In this document: piece after piece, positions 26,461-35,188 of the stretch
Numbering within the stretch: the first letter of the stretch is position 1
Layout of the letters: each line of letters begins with the position of its first letter
Translations under genes and position numbers: made by a program
From: Desulfopila sp. IMCC35008
Lineage (GTDB): Bacteria > Desulfobacterota > Desulfobulbia > Desulfobulbales > Desulfocapsaceae
Assembly: GCF_010646885.2 (NCBI RefSeq)
Contig: NZ_CP050700.1
Location: 5,958,001 to 6,022,000, forward strand
Reading direction: 5' to 3'
DNA length: 64,000 bases
Notes under the pieces: model-generated
Seen by the model: only the letters and a program-made list of their open reading frames with translations
Database searches by the model: none
Told to the model about the DNA's origin: nothing

Positions 26461-27735
26461 TCAGTTTTTTCCGAAAAAGTCGAGAGCCTGCTGGAGTTCG
26501 GTATGGGTGCTTGCAAACTTTTCGATTGGAGTGCCCGTGTGGACTGCTTCCCATCCCTGTTGCAAGCTTTTAACCCCAGAGGAAGGGCCATCAGGGTGAG
26601 CGAGGATACCCCCACCAGCAAGAAACATAAAGTCACTGCTTTGCAGGGCTTCGTGGGTGACTCCAATATTGCCGGCCCATTGGCCAGAGGAAAAAACAGG
26701 CATCACGGTATCAACAGCCTCGCTGTTTTCGCAAAGAGGAACCAGGCAGTGACGACCTGATTCAGCAACTTCTTTATCCGGGTTGCAGAACTTGCCACCG
26801 ATGCCGTGAACGTGAAGATGATCAATACCGGTCAGACGATAAAGGGTCTGGTAGGCCAGGGTGCCGATGCCGAGCAGGGGGTGACGGCTCATGGCGCCAT
26901 ATCCATTGCGGTGACCGTGAATTACCAGGTCCGTAGATTTCCGTAAACTCTGTACTGCAGCAAGACCACACCAGTTCAGGCTTACCATGACACAATTGCC
27001 CCCCTCTGCTTTTACCAGCTCAGCGTGCCGACACATGCCATCGATATCGTCGCTGATGTTAAAGGCAACCATTACGTCATTACCGGTCCGCTCCCGGTAG
27101 TTTCGAACTCTTGTCATCACTGCCCGAATTCTCTTGTCGATGGGGGCATGGTCCGGACTGCCGCAGACTTCATCGTCCTTTATGAAATCGATACCGGCTT
27201 CGCACAGTGTTTCCACCAGTGAGGCAGTCTGTTCCGGGCTCATGCCGAGATTCGGCTTGATAATTGTACCAAAAACAGGCCTGTCATAAGCACCGAGTAT
27301 CTTACGTGTACCACTGATCCCTTGAGGGGGAGTCGGGAAGTGCTGCCGAAGATCTTGTGGTACGGTCACATCTTTAAGGCGCAGCCCTGTCACCTCTCCT
27401 ATATCGAAAAGGTTTCCCCCGACAATAGCTGCGAGAGCAGTAAGATTGGTACCGATATTGGCGAGTGGAAAACCTATGGTCACTCTTGCTCTGGTGAATG
27501 GACCTGTTATCTCTTTACGCTGTAGGTATTGACTGTTGAGGCTTGGCAGTTCAGCCTGGCCCAGTTGTTCGATTTTGAGGACATTAGCAGCAGCACGCTG
27601 TCGTAATTCGTCGGTTTCACCAGCTACACGGGTAAAGGTGCCGCAACTCTGTTCCCCGGCCATTATTGCTGCGACCTTCTCTACAGGCAGAGGCGTCTCA
27701 ATGAGGTAGGTCGCGATTACTTGTTGGGTAGCCAT
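26461..27735 (-). CDS. RuBisCO-like protein (form IV type)
   Basis: Residues 1-140 form the N-terminal alpha/beta domain and 150-424 the barrel. The motif GTIIKPNLGMSP has Lys160, but Asn162 stands where carboxylating RuBisCO has the second Lys of KPKLG. The metal site IKDDE is complete (Lys186 for carbamylation, Asp188, Glu189). His275-Arg276 (HGHRNG) and the loop-6 type Lys315 (GIGGKF) are present, as is FLAGGG. The protein is therefore an active enolase/decarboxylase-type RLP and not a CO2-fixing enzyme. With a DUF1537 kinase beside it, the closest known chemistry is 3-oxo-isoapionate-4-phosphate decarboxylase or transcarboxylase (OiaX/OiaT). There is no phosphoribulokinase nearby. The start is ATG 27735, 5 bases after the VOC gene. 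Confidence 0.9.
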   Translation of the reverse strand: MATQQVIATYLIETPLPVEKVAAIMAGEQSCGTFTRVAGETDELRQRAAANVLKIEQLGQAELPSLNSQYLQRKEITGPFTRARVTIGFPLANIGTNLTALAAIVGGNLFDIGEVTGLRLKDVTVPQDLRQHFPTPPQGISGTRKILGAYDRPVFGTIIKPNLGMSPEQTASLVETLCEAGIDFIKDDEVCGSPDHAPIDKRIRAVMTRVRNYRERTGNDVMVAFNISDDIDGMCRHAELVKAEGGNCVMVSLNWCGLAAVQSLRKSTDLVIHGHRNGYGAMSRHPLLGIGTLAYQTLYRLTGIDHLHVHGIGGKFCNPDKEVAESGRHCLVPLCENSEAVDTVMPVFSSGQWAGNIGVTHEALQSSDFMFLAGGGILAHPDGPSSGVKSLQQGWEAVHTGTPIEKFASTHTELQQALDFFGKN

Positions 27736-27740
27736 GATTA

Positions 27741-28289
27741 TCAGTCGGTTGTAGGTTGGCTAAGGTTTGGAAATGATCGGACAGGATCGGTGCCATCCCA
27801 GTCAATTGCAGATTCCCGTATCATTGTAAAGAGATCGCCTTTGGGGCCGAGTACCTCTGAGAGCTCAATCACGGTACCCGGATGATATTCCTTGTCAAAA
27901 TATACAAACCGGCCGTTTGTGCCGACTTCACCGCTCATCTTGACCTTGAATCCGTGGCTCAGCATTTTGTTCAGATCCTCGTCAAATTTTTCAGTCCAGA
28001 AAGCGATGTGCTGTAAACCGGTTTTTTGGCTTTTCTGGAATTCCCTGTACATTGATGGAACGTCATTTCTGGTCTGGATGAGCTCCACCTGGACAGGGCC
28101 GGAATTAGCAAGTGCGACCGAGTTATGGACTTCGTAGTGTCCACCACAGAATCGGTAGTTTTGAATGGGCACCTTTTCGTTGTAATACCAAGGACCCACA
28201 CCCATTACGTCGGTCCAGTATTTCATCGCGGCTTCAATATCATCGACGACATAGCCGAATTGTCGTATTTCTCCTAATAATCTACTCAT
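27741..28289 (-). CDS. VOC (glyoxalase/bleomycin resistance) family protein
   Basis: The 182-aa product has two beta-alpha-beta-beta-beta halves typical of the VOC superfamily, beginning IRQFGYVVDDIEAAMKYW, with metal-ligand candidates in FGYVV, VELIQ, HIAFW and VIELSEV. Methylmalonyl-CoA epimerases and several isomerases belong here. It sits between the RLP and TRAP genes with 5- and 6-base gaps, so it is surely part of the pathway. It may be the isomerase or epimerase that prepares the substrate for the kinase or RLP. Specific function unknown. Confidence 0.85.
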   Translation of the reverse strand: MSRLLGEIRQFGYVVDDIEAAMKYWTDVMGVGPWYYNEKVPIQNYRFCGGHYEVHNSVALANSGPVQVELIQTRNDVPSMYREFQKSQKTGLQHIAFWTEKFDEDLNKMLSHGFKVKMSGEVGTNGRFVYFDKEYHPGTVIELSEVLGPKGDLFTMIRESAIDWDGTDPVRSFPNLSQPTTD

Positions 28290-28295
28290 AACGTA

Positions 28296-29573
28296 TTAAT
28301 TCATTAATTGGTTTGGCAGCCACGTTGAGAGCATTGGCACTAACGTGACCAGCAGTAGGGATAGCAGCAGGGATACAAGGAATGGCAGCACCCCGCGAAC
28401 AACCTTAAACAGTGGAATGTCGGCAATAATAGAGACCATGTAGAGACTCATGCCGACTGGTGGAGTCAAGAGACCGATCATAAGGTTCAGGACAAAGACT
28501 ATTCCGAGTTGAATCGGGTCGACACCAGCCATACTCAAGGCGGGCGTGACGATTGGTGCGATAATAAGAATAGCCGCAATTGATTCAAGTACCATGCCGG
28601 CAATGAGCAGCAGGACGTTGACGATGAGCAACAGGATGACAGGATTGTCAGAAACACCAAGAAGAAAGTGGCTGACAGCAACGGGAACCCGGTCAATAGT
28701 CAATACCCAGGCAAAGAGTGCAGCCGTAGCGACGATAAAGAGGACACTTGCTGTGGCTTCAACCGTTTCCCGGGCAGCATCGACAAGTCCTTTCCAGTTT
28801 AGTTGGCGGTAGAAAAACTTGCCAATGACTACGGCATAGACGACGGTGACCCCGGCTACCTCTGTAGGACCGAAAAGACCGCTGACAAGGCCGCCGATGA
28901 GCAGGACGGGTGCAAAAAGTGCCGGCAGGGATACAATGAACTGCCGCCGGATCAAGGCCAGGGAGGGACGGGTTTCATCTCTGGGCAGATTATAAATTTT
29001 CGCCATAAGAGCTATCTGGCCTACCAGTAGAATGGTGATGATGATTGCCGGGATAATACCTGCTAGCAGTAGTTTTACAGCAGATATCTGGGCAGCAGCG
29101 GCAAAAATGATAATCGGAATACTAGGAGGGAAAATAGGGCCGATGGTGGCGGCAGCCATGGTTATACCCGCCGCAAATTCGTCTTTATACCCCTGTTTGC
29201 GCATCATGTTGATCTGCAGGTTACCAAGTGCGCCGATATCTGCGAGGGCCGCACCTGATATACCGGAAAAGACCAGGCTGACCAGAACTGTAACCTGTGC
29301 AACACCTCCCCTTATCCTGCCAACAAAGAGTCGGATAAGTTCGAATATGTGGCTGGTAACACCAGAGACGTTCAGGATGTTTGCTGCCAGGATGAAAAGA
29401 GGAACAGCAAGCAGCGGTGTGGAATCAAGTGCATTTACTGATCGTTGAGCAAGTACTGAAACTGGAAGTTCATTGCTAATAATGACAATAGCAGCTGAAA
29501 GCCCCATGGAGACGGCGATGGGGGTGCCCATAACCAACATGACAAAGAAAAGTACTAGTAAAAGTAGACTCAC
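28296..29573 (-). CDS. dctM: TRAP transporter large permease (DctM)
   Basis: The 425-aa polytopic inner-membrane protein has the family pattern GTPIAVSMGLSAA near the N-terminus, GALADIGALGNL, and PPVGMSLY near the C-terminus. It translocates the substrate bound by the periplasmic DctP component, driven by an ion gradient. ATG 29573 overlaps the stop of the small permease gene by four bases, so the two are coupled. Confidence 0.93.
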   Translation of the reverse strand: MSLLLLVLFFVMLVMGTPIAVSMGLSAAIVIISNELPVSVLAQRSVNALDSTPLLAVPLFILAANILNVSGVTSHIFELIRLFVGRIRGGVAQVTVLVSLVFSGISGAALADIGALGNLQINMMRKQGYKDEFAAGITMAAATIGPIFPPSIPIIIFAAAAQISAVKLLLAGIIPAIIITILLVGQIALMAKIYNLPRDETRPSLALIRRQFIVSLPALFAPVLLIGGLVSGLFGPTEVAGVTVVYAVVIGKFFYRQLNWKGLVDAARETVEATASVLFIVATAALFAWVLTIDRVPVAVSHFLLGVSDNPVILLLIVNVLLLIAGMVLESIAAILIIAPIVTPALSMAGVDPIQLGIVFVLNLMIGLLTPPVGMSLYMVSIIADIPLFKVVRGVLPFLVSLLLSLLLVTLVPMLSTWLPNQLMN

Positions 29574-30124
29574 GGCTGTTTGTCTCCGGTAGGTGTTGAC
29601 TCGTGGTGGTCATCGGCACCGACACCTTTGCAGCTGCAGAAGCGAAGGAGCCTTAAGGACGTTACCAGGGTGCAGCAGATGACACCAATCAGGGCCGGTG
29701 CGTAAAATAACCAATTCGGCATGCCCATGGCCGGGGTAGAAAAATGGGCGGCACGCTGCAGGAAGTGTGCAAAACTGACCAGGAGCAATATGCAGAAAAC
29801 CAGTACCGCAGCCTCATTGATACAGCGAAGAACTACCGAGGCGATCCCTTTTAATTTGCTGCTGAATATATCAACAGCTATATGTCTTCCACGATATTGC
29901 AGCAGCGGGACGGTAAAGAAGACAACCCCGAGACCTGTGAAACGAGCCAGCTCATCTGCCCAGGGAAGGCCTATGCTGAAAAAATTCCTGCTCGCGACCT
30001 GCAGGGCAATCAGGATCGTCATTACCGCCAGGAAGAACATGGAGCCGATAATGAGGCCTCTGCTCATTCCCGCCAGGATACGGTCACAGCGTTCCAGATA
30101 TGTTGGTCTGACCGGACTGTTCAT
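29570..30124 (-). CDS. dctQ: TRAP transporter small permease (DctQ)
   Basis: Four membrane segments, with the conserved WADELARFTG motif and RGRHIAVD. I place the start at ATG 30124 (MNSPVRPTYLERCDRI, 184 aa). A longer frame to 30262 would overlap the end of dctP by 65 bases and add a hydrophilic, atypical N-terminus that spans the intercistronic hairpin. DctQ forms the membrane complex with DctM. Confidence 0.9.
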   Translation of the reverse strand: MNSPVRPTYLERCDRILAGMSRGLIIGSMFFLAVMTILIALQVASRNFFSIGLPWADELARFTGLGVVFFTVPLLQYRGRHIAVDIFSSKLKGIASVVLRCINEAAVLVFCILLLVSFAHFLQRAAHFSTPAMGMPNWLFYAPALIGVICCTLVTSLRLLRFCSCKGVGADDHHESTPTGDKQP

Positions 30125-30152
30125 AATATTCTCAGTATCGATCCTTTGAGGG

Positions 30153-30182
30153 AAAAGCCACCGTGAAATCCTGGTGGCTTTT
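30153..30182 (-). terminator. Intercistronic hairpin between dctP and dctQ
   Basis: AAAAGCCACC pairs perfectly with GGTGGCTTTT around a 10-base loop, in the gap between the dctP stop and the dctQ start. On the minus strand the stem ends in TTTT. It probably lets dctP be made in excess over the permease genes, by partial termination or by protecting the upstream mRNA end. Confidence 0.6.
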
Positions 30183-30197
30183 CTTTTCTCTGAAGTG

Positions 30198-31250
30198 TTA
30201 GTTGATTGCGTCGATCTGCTTGTAGAGTTCTCCGTATTCGGCAGAGAACTTTTTATTAACAAGCTTCTGGACGTTGGCCCGGAACGCTGCCTTGTCCAGT
30301 CCCTCTTCCGGTCCGATTATTTTCATGCCAAGTTTCTTCAGTTCGCCAAGCTCAGTTTCTTCTTTGTTCTTGACTGCTGCGGTGGCTTTCTGCCTGACTT
30401 CTGCAGCGGCTTTTGCGATTCCGTCTTGTTGTTCCGGGCTGAGTTTCTGCCAGGTCATTTCATTGATGACAATCACCTGACCGCCCATGATGTGGTCAGT
30501 GAGCATCATGTGCGACTGTACATCATAGAGTTTATTGGAGAGAACAACGTTCACGGGATTTTCCTGGCCGGAAACTACACCGGTTGCGAGTGCGGTCGGA
30601 ACCTCAGACCAGTCAACAGGAACGGCAACTGCGCCGAGTCCCTCGACTGCTGAAGTGTATATTGGAAACGGGATAGAACGGATTTTTACACCAGAGAGGT
30701 CTGCAGGTGATTTGACCTCTTTATTAGCGGTTAACTGCCGTGTACCGAAATAGTAGCAATACAGAACTCGTACGCCAGCATTATTGACAAGGCCATCGTT
30801 TAGGGACTGCATGACCGGTGAGTTGATATCAGTTACCTTCATCAGATGATTGACATCTTTGTACAGGTAAGGGGTGTCAAGTGCGGCAAAGGGGGCGTAG
30901 AGAGAGCCAAACCCTCCGGCTGTGTTGTGGGAGAGGGCGATTACTCCGGTTGACACAGCTTCGGCCAGTTCCTGCAGTTTACCAAGCTGGGAGGAAGGGT
31001 AGACAACGATTTCCACTTCACCGTTGGTTTCTTTTGCTACTGCCTCTGCAAGCCATTCGGCCTGTAGTCCCGCGACGCTTGAGGGCGCGTTCATGTGACC
31101 ATAACGGAGTTTTATGGTCTTGGCACAAAGACTTGATACTGCAACCAGGGACGTGGTTATGCAAAAGACCAGAGAAATGAGGACTGGTAGCTTGCACAGG
31201 TATTGTGTCATGCTGCGGTTTTGGTGAGAAAGGTGCTGGTTGGGATTCAT
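30198..31250 (-). CDS. dctP: TRAP transporter substrate-binding protein (DctP)
   Basis: The 350-aa periplasmic receptor has a signal peptide (LPVLISLVFCITTSLVAVSS) and the DctP fold, with LRYGHMNAPSS at the mature start and VRVLYCYYFGTRQLTANK in the middle. ATG 31250 has AAGGAGG six bases upstream, better than the internal Met at residue 14. As the first gene of the minus-strand operon it supplies substrate for the kinase/RLP pathway. The ligand is probably a sugar acid, by inference from the neighbours. Confidence 0.93.
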   Translation of the reverse strand: MNPNQHLSHQNRSMTQYLCKLPVLISLVFCITTSLVAVSSLCAKTIKLRYGHMNAPSSVAGLQAEWLAEAVAKETNGEVEIVVYPSSQLGKLQELAEAVSTGVIALSHNTAGGFGSLYAPFAALDTPYLYKDVNHLMKVTDINSPVMQSLNDGLVNNAGVRVLYCYYFGTRQLTANKEVKSPADLSGVKIRSIPFPIYTSAVEGLGAVAVPVDWSEVPTALATGVVSGQENPVNVVLSNKLYDVQSHMMLTDHIMGGQVIVINEMTWQKLSPEQQDGIAKAAAEVRQKATAAVKNKEETELGELKKLGMKIIGPEEGLDKAAFRANVQKLVNKKFSAEYGELYKQIDAIN

Positions 31251-31284
31251 GTACGGCCTCCTTGATGATTGATTTTGATGGTAT

Positions 31285-31300
31285 TTGATTGTTCAATCAA
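31285..31300. promoter_or_regulatory. Candidate operator palindrome
   Basis: A perfect inverted repeat TTGATTG-TT-CAATCAA lies in the divergent gap between dctP and the LacI-type gene, the expected place for an autoregulated operator. LacI-family sites often have a central CG, absent here, so this is tentative. Confidence 0.45.
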
Positions 31301-31321
31301 TTCTATGAATATCTAAAAAAC

Positions 31322-31350
31322 TTGAATTTGTCAAAATGTTTTTATATTTT
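31322..31350 (+). promoter_or_regulatory. Candidate promoter of the LacI-type regulator
   Basis: TTGAAT and TATTTT are separated by 17 bases, ending 18 bases before ATG 31369. Confidence 0.4.
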
Positions 31351-31368
31351 AGTAAATGATGTATTTTG

Positions 31369-32454
31369 ATGTTTATTGATTCTATTCTAGATTTCGGAGG
31401 TATTGTCATCAGCACTGAAAAACAGAGAAGAGGGCGCCCCGGGATAGTCGAAGTAGCCGAGGCCGCTCAGGTTTCGACGGCAACGGTTGACAGGGTTCTC
31501 AACAACAGAGGAGGGGTACGTGAGGCAACTGCAAAACGCGTACTGAGTGCGGCGACAGAGCTGGGATACCTTTTTGATTCGCTGCCGGTGGATAACAGCA
31601 GGGTAAAACCATTAAAGGTTGTATTCCTGTTGCCAACCGGAACCAACCCGTATCTAAAGCATCTTGAACAAATTATACGAACTGATGATCATCTCCAGAG
31701 ATCCTGTAATGTTCGATGTGATTGTAAACTTGTCCATGGATTTGATGCAGGCGCTCTTGCAAAAGAGATTCGTAGTCATGCAACCAGCGCTGACGGAATT
31801 GCTGTAATGGGTTTGGAACACCCGATTGTTCGGGAAGCTGTCAATGAGGTGACAAAAAGAGGGACACCAGTTGTAACGATAATCACTGATGTAAGCAACT
31901 GTTCAAGAACTGCATTCGTCGGGCTGGATAATCGCGCTGTCGGACGCACCGCAGCCCATCTTATGGCACGTTTTAGTGGCAGGAATGAAGGAGATGTCGG
32001 CTTGATTGCGGGAAGTCTCAGCTATTTGGCTCACAATGAGCGTGAAATGGGTTTTCTGGCGTATATGCAGGAAAATTACCCGGGGCTACGGGTTGTTGGT
32101 GCCCGTGAGGGCCATGATGACTTTGAAGAGAACTACCAACTGACTCTTTCATTTCTGAAACAACATCAGAACCTGGTCGGTATTTACAATATCGGTGGTT
32201 CATCGGGTGGAGTTGCTGCAGCTCTTCTGGAAGCAGGCAAGGGGGATTCTCTTGTTTTTATAGGTCATGGTCTGGGGGAAGATACGCGAATGATGCTGAT
32301 TGAAGAAACAATGGATATTGTAATCCATCAGGATCCACTGGCTCTAGTACACAATACCTGTCAGATTTTTCTGAATCTCTCTAAGGGAATTGCTCCATTG
32401 GGTGGAATCCCGAAACTATCGATGCAAATAATATGCAGAGAGAACCTGCCTTAG
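31369..32454 (+). CDS. LacI-family transcriptional regulator
   Basis: The N-terminal helix-turn-helix is IVEVAEAAQVSTATVDRVLN with hinge region KRVLSAATELGY, followed by a periplasmic-binding-like sensor domain. It is transcribed divergently from the TRAP/RLP operon and very likely regulates it in response to the substrate or an intermediate. ATG 31369 has no clear ribosome site. A GGAGGT lies inside the frame at about 31399 before ATT/ATC codons, so a shorter product starting near the HTH with a rare start codon cannot be excluded. Confidence 0.9.
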   Translation: MFIDSILDFGGIVISTEKQRRGRPGIVEVAEAAQVSTATVDRVLNNRGGVREATAKRVLSAATELGYLFDSLPVDNSRVKPLKVVFLLPTGTNPYLKHLEQIIRTDDHLQRSCNVRCDCKLVHGFDAGALAKEIRSHATSADGIAVMGLEHPIVREAVNEVTKRGTPVVTIITDVSNCSRTAFVGLDNRAVGRTAAHLMARFSGRNEGDVGLIAGSLSYLAHNEREMGFLAYMQENYPGLRVVGAREGHDDFEENYQLTLSFLKQHQNLVGIYNIGGSSGGVAAALLEAGKGDSLVFIGHGLGEDTRMMLIEETMDIVIHQDPLALVHNTCQIFLNLSKGIAPLGGIPKLSMQIICRENLP

Positions 32455-32527
32455 TTCTGACATATTGTAAACTGCTCTATGGGAAGTATCTTCATGAGTT
32501 TTAAAAATCTTCAGTGAACGGTTTTGC

Positions 32528-33253
32528 ATGAAAATTCATCGCAGTCAACTTGTCGGTGTTTCAGAGGTTTCTGCCACTGGTTTATTGAGACTGGATAGCC
32601 TGTTCTCTATTTTTCAGGATATGGCTATCCTGCACACTCGCCAAATCGGAATAGAGGTAAATGACCTGCTGGATATCGGCAGGACCTGGATGCTCAATCG
32701 TGTTGCGGTAAAAATTATGGATTTACCACGCTTTGAGGAACATATTGATGTGTACACCTGGTCAAGGAGTATCGTTCGATTTAAAGGGGTACGTGATTAT
32801 GAAATTCTTGAAAAAGGGGAGGCGATTATTGCTGCCTCTTCCCTGTGGGTGTATGTGGATATTAAGAATGGCAGACTTGCCAGGGTTCCGCCTGAATATG
32901 CAGATCGTTACAGCGTCGTTGAAAGCCGGGCAACTGATGTTGACGTTGAGAAGGTAGACTTTGTTGATATCACTCGCCCTGATTTTATCTTACAAATTGC
33001 GACCAGGGTATCGGATTATGATATAAATGGTCATGTCAATAATGCGGTTATGCTCCAATATATTCAAACAGCGTTATATCGGTATTTTGATGAGCAGAAA
33101 TCTCTCGGCGGGTTAGATGTGCAATTTTTACGCGAGATCCCTCTTACGGTAACCGATGTTACTGTATATCTTGAGAAAACTACTGAAGGTTGCCTTTTTG
33201 AAGTCAGAAATGAAAATACCGTTTGTGTCAAGGGAAAGCTCCTTCTGATGTAA
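32528..33253 (+). CDS. Acyl-ACP thioesterase (FatA-like)
   Basis: The 241-aa double hot-dog protein has a first-half core VYTWSRSIVRFKGVRDYEI and a second-half signature VSDYDINGHVNNAVMLQYIQ, in which Asp, Asn and His are the usual catalytic set. It would release free fatty acids from acyl carrier protein in the cytoplasm. It lies 73 bases after the regulator gene and is probably unrelated to it in function. Confidence 0.85.
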   Translation: MKIHRSQLVGVSEVSATGLLRLDSLFSIFQDMAILHTRQIGIEVNDLLDIGRTWMLNRVAVKIMDLPRFEEHIDVYTWSRSIVRFKGVRDYEILEKGEAIIAASSLWVYVDIKNGRLARVPPEYADRYSVVESRATDVDVEKVDFVDITRPDFILQIATRVSDYDINGHVNNAVMLQYIQTALYRYFDEQKSLGGLDVQFLREIPLTVTDVTVYLEKTTEGCLFEVRNENTVCVKGKLLLM

Positions 33254-33316
33254 GTCGGGATCTCACTTTATTCTCTGTTATTTAAAGCTTGGAATAATTT
33301 TACCTTTATTCCTGGG

Positions 33317-33346
33317 TTTTTGTATTTGAAAGCTGCTACCTATAAT
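33317..33346 (+). promoter_or_regulatory. Candidate promoter of the HIT gene
   Basis: A perfect -10 TATAAT at 33341 lies 18 bases after TTTTTG, a poor -35. The remainder of the 297-base gap (33254-33550) shows only a weak AT-rich inverted repeat near 33290. Confidence 0.35.
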
Positions 33347-33550
33347 GCGGTAGTTTAATCAAGTCGCTGTTTCAGATACTACCCTCGTACGCCATGCTTC
33401 TTTATGGTATGTAATAAGCTACAGAGCTCATCTGATTTATTAGTGGACTGTTAAAGAAAGCTCTTCTTAAAAGTATGGAGAACGACCCCTTTGTGGTGAG
33501 GTAGAACAGAAACTATGCCATTTTAATGGCCAGGTAGGAGGACAACAATT

Positions 33551-33889
33551 ATGGATGATTGTATTTTCTGTAAGATAATCGCAGGTGAAATCCCATCTGA
33601 AAAGCTCTATGAAGATGACGATATACTTGCTTTCAAGGATATTGCCCCCCAGGCACCGGTTCATTTCCTGGTGGTTCCCAAGAAACATATTTCCATGCCG
33701 GCAGATGTTGAAGAAGTTGATGACCTGGTAATGGGCAAGGTCTTGCGAATTGGTGCCCAGGTGGCAAAGGAACAGGGTGTGGCGGATAATTACCGGGTTA
33801 TTTTTAATAACGGGGCCAAATCAGGCCAGGTGGTTTTCCACGTCCATATGCATATCTTGGGCGGGAAGGACAAGCCCTGGCCTATGTAG
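33551..33889 (+). CDS. HIT family nucleotide hydrolase (HinT-like)
   Basis: The 112-aa cytosolic protein begins CIFCKIIAGEIPSEK and ends with the histidine triad FHVHMHILGG (His97, His99, His101). HinT-type proteins hydrolyse purine nucleoside phosphoramidates. GGAGG lies 9 bases before the ATG. It converges on the minus-strand CtlX-like gene. Confidence 0.93.
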   Translation: MDDCIFCKIIAGEIPSEKLYEDDDILAFKDIAPQAPVHFLVVPKKHISMPADVEEVDDLVMGKVLRIGAQVAKEQGVADNYRVIFNNGAKSGQVVFHVHMHILGGKDKPWPM

Positions 33890-33902
33890 GAGCCGTTCGG
33901 CC

Positions 33903-34829
33903 CTATAATTTACGCGGTGTCAGGTGAATACCTGCCAGCATACACCGTACGGAGCCGCCGGCAAGTTCGATGGTGGGGACTGAAAGAGGCACGATCTGTG
34001 CCGATTGCCCAATGATTTCTTTCTGCTCATCTGTCAGGGCGTCGGCGGCCCGTTGCGACATGGCGAGGATGGAGCCATCATTGCCGGTCAGCTCAAGGGC
34101 GTTGCCCGCAAAGTTATCGATCTGCTCGAAACTGAGATCAACTATTTTGCGACCGCTGTTTTCCAGCCTCTTCCTGATTTCCATTCGCCTGCCTTTATCG
34201 ACGATCATTTCCAGGCAGATGAGGGCGAATTCGGTACCGATACACATCATCACATTGGTGTGGTAGATTGGTGTGCCGTGGGTATCGGCGGTATCAAAGG
34301 CCATCGGCTCAAACTGGAAATTGGAGCAGAATCGTTCGAGAATGATATCACTGGCCCGATTCGATTTTGCCGTATAGGCAACCCGTTCAATGTGATCCAG
34401 CACCATGGCCCCAGTCCCTTCCAGAAACAGATTATCCCATTCAAGTCCCGAATAATCAATCACATCCTGCACCCTGTACTCGCATTTGAGCATCTCAATC
34501 ACATCCTGGCGACGCTCCCTGCGCCTGGAGGGGGAATACATGGAATAGACGGCGATATGGCCACCGGGATGGGTTGAAAACCAGTTGTTCGGAAAAACTG
34601 AATCAGGTGTCTCCCGCTCACCAAAATCATCAAAAACATGAACACGTACGCCTTTCTTTTTCAGTGTTTCGACGGCTGCATCAAATTCTATCCTGGCCTG
34701 GAGTGACACGTTTGTATCCGGTGTGGCGCTTGCTTTTTGAAAGGCGTTGTCGGTGGCGGTTTCAGGATTTGAGTGAAAACGCCAGGGGCGTATCATTACT
34801 ACACCATTTGGAGCTTGAATCAGTGCCAT
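33903..34829 (-). CDS. ctlX: CtlX-like arginine deiminase/amidinotransferase family protein
   Basis: The 308-aa guanidino-modifying fold shows PDSVFPNNWFSTH, FLEGTGAMVLD, IYHTNVMMCIG (His) and a C-terminal nucleophile Cys296 in GGSVRCMLAGIHL. The family is annotated as citrulline utilization hydrolase CtlX. The gene stands alone, and no arginine pathway gene is next to it. The assignment to the superfamily is strong; the substrate is less so. Confidence 0.85.
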   Translation of the reverse strand: MALIQAPNGVVMIRPWRFHSNPETATDNAFQKASATPDTNVSLQARIEFDAAVETLKKKGVRVHVFDDFGERETPDSVFPNNWFSTHPGGHIAVYSMYSPSRRRERRQDVIEMLKCEYRVQDVIDYSGLEWDNLFLEGTGAMVLDHIERVAYTAKSNRASDIILERFCSNFQFEPMAFDTADTHGTPIYHTNVMMCIGTEFALICLEMIVDKGRRMEIRKRLENSGRKIVDLSFEQIDNFAGNALELTGNDGSILAMSQRAADALTDEQKEIIGQSAQIVPLSVPTIELAGGSVRCMLAGIHLTPRKL

Positions 34830-35188
34830 GGGTGCATTCCTCTATGGTATCTGAATTACATATGCTTTCAAATAAATATTCACCAGAAGAAAGGTAACGC
34901 AGTTCGTTGTGGGTGACAATAGAATTTGCTCCCCGGTTTCATTTGCATCGTAGCCCGGAAATGAGATGTATTATCAGGTAGTCCGTCTTTTTTGACTCTT
35001 GTTTCCTACCTGGCATATAATAGAAGGAGAACCAACATCCGGTTTCTAACGATTTTGGTGCCAGATGTCAGGTGCAATGCGATTATGAAACGATGGGAAT
35101 GTTGCCCGTCGTTACTATAAACACGTTTGAAAACGAGTGATGTATCCTGTTTTCAAGCTATTGCGACCCCAGCCAATGGAGGTGCACC
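34830..35188. other. Divergent intergenic region with uspA promoter
   Basis: The gap holds the promoter listed separately and a 5' leader of about 160 bases for the universal stress gene. No RNA gene is recognised. Confidence 0.5.
34992..35021 (+). promoter_or_regulatory. Sigma-70 promoter of the universal stress gene
   Basis: TTGACT and a consensus TATAAT are separated by 18 bases, the best promoter match seen in the window. The long leader before ATG 35189 leaves room for further control. Confidence 0.6.

Noticed and set aside
26461..27735. Carbon-fixing RuBisCO
   Set aside because: The second Lys of KPKLG is Asn, no small subunit or phosphoribulokinase is near, and the neighbours indicate sugar-acid catabolism.
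30125..30262. Extended dctQ start at 30262
   Set aside because: It would overlap dctP, cross the intercistronic hairpin and add a hydrophilic N-terminus unlike the family.
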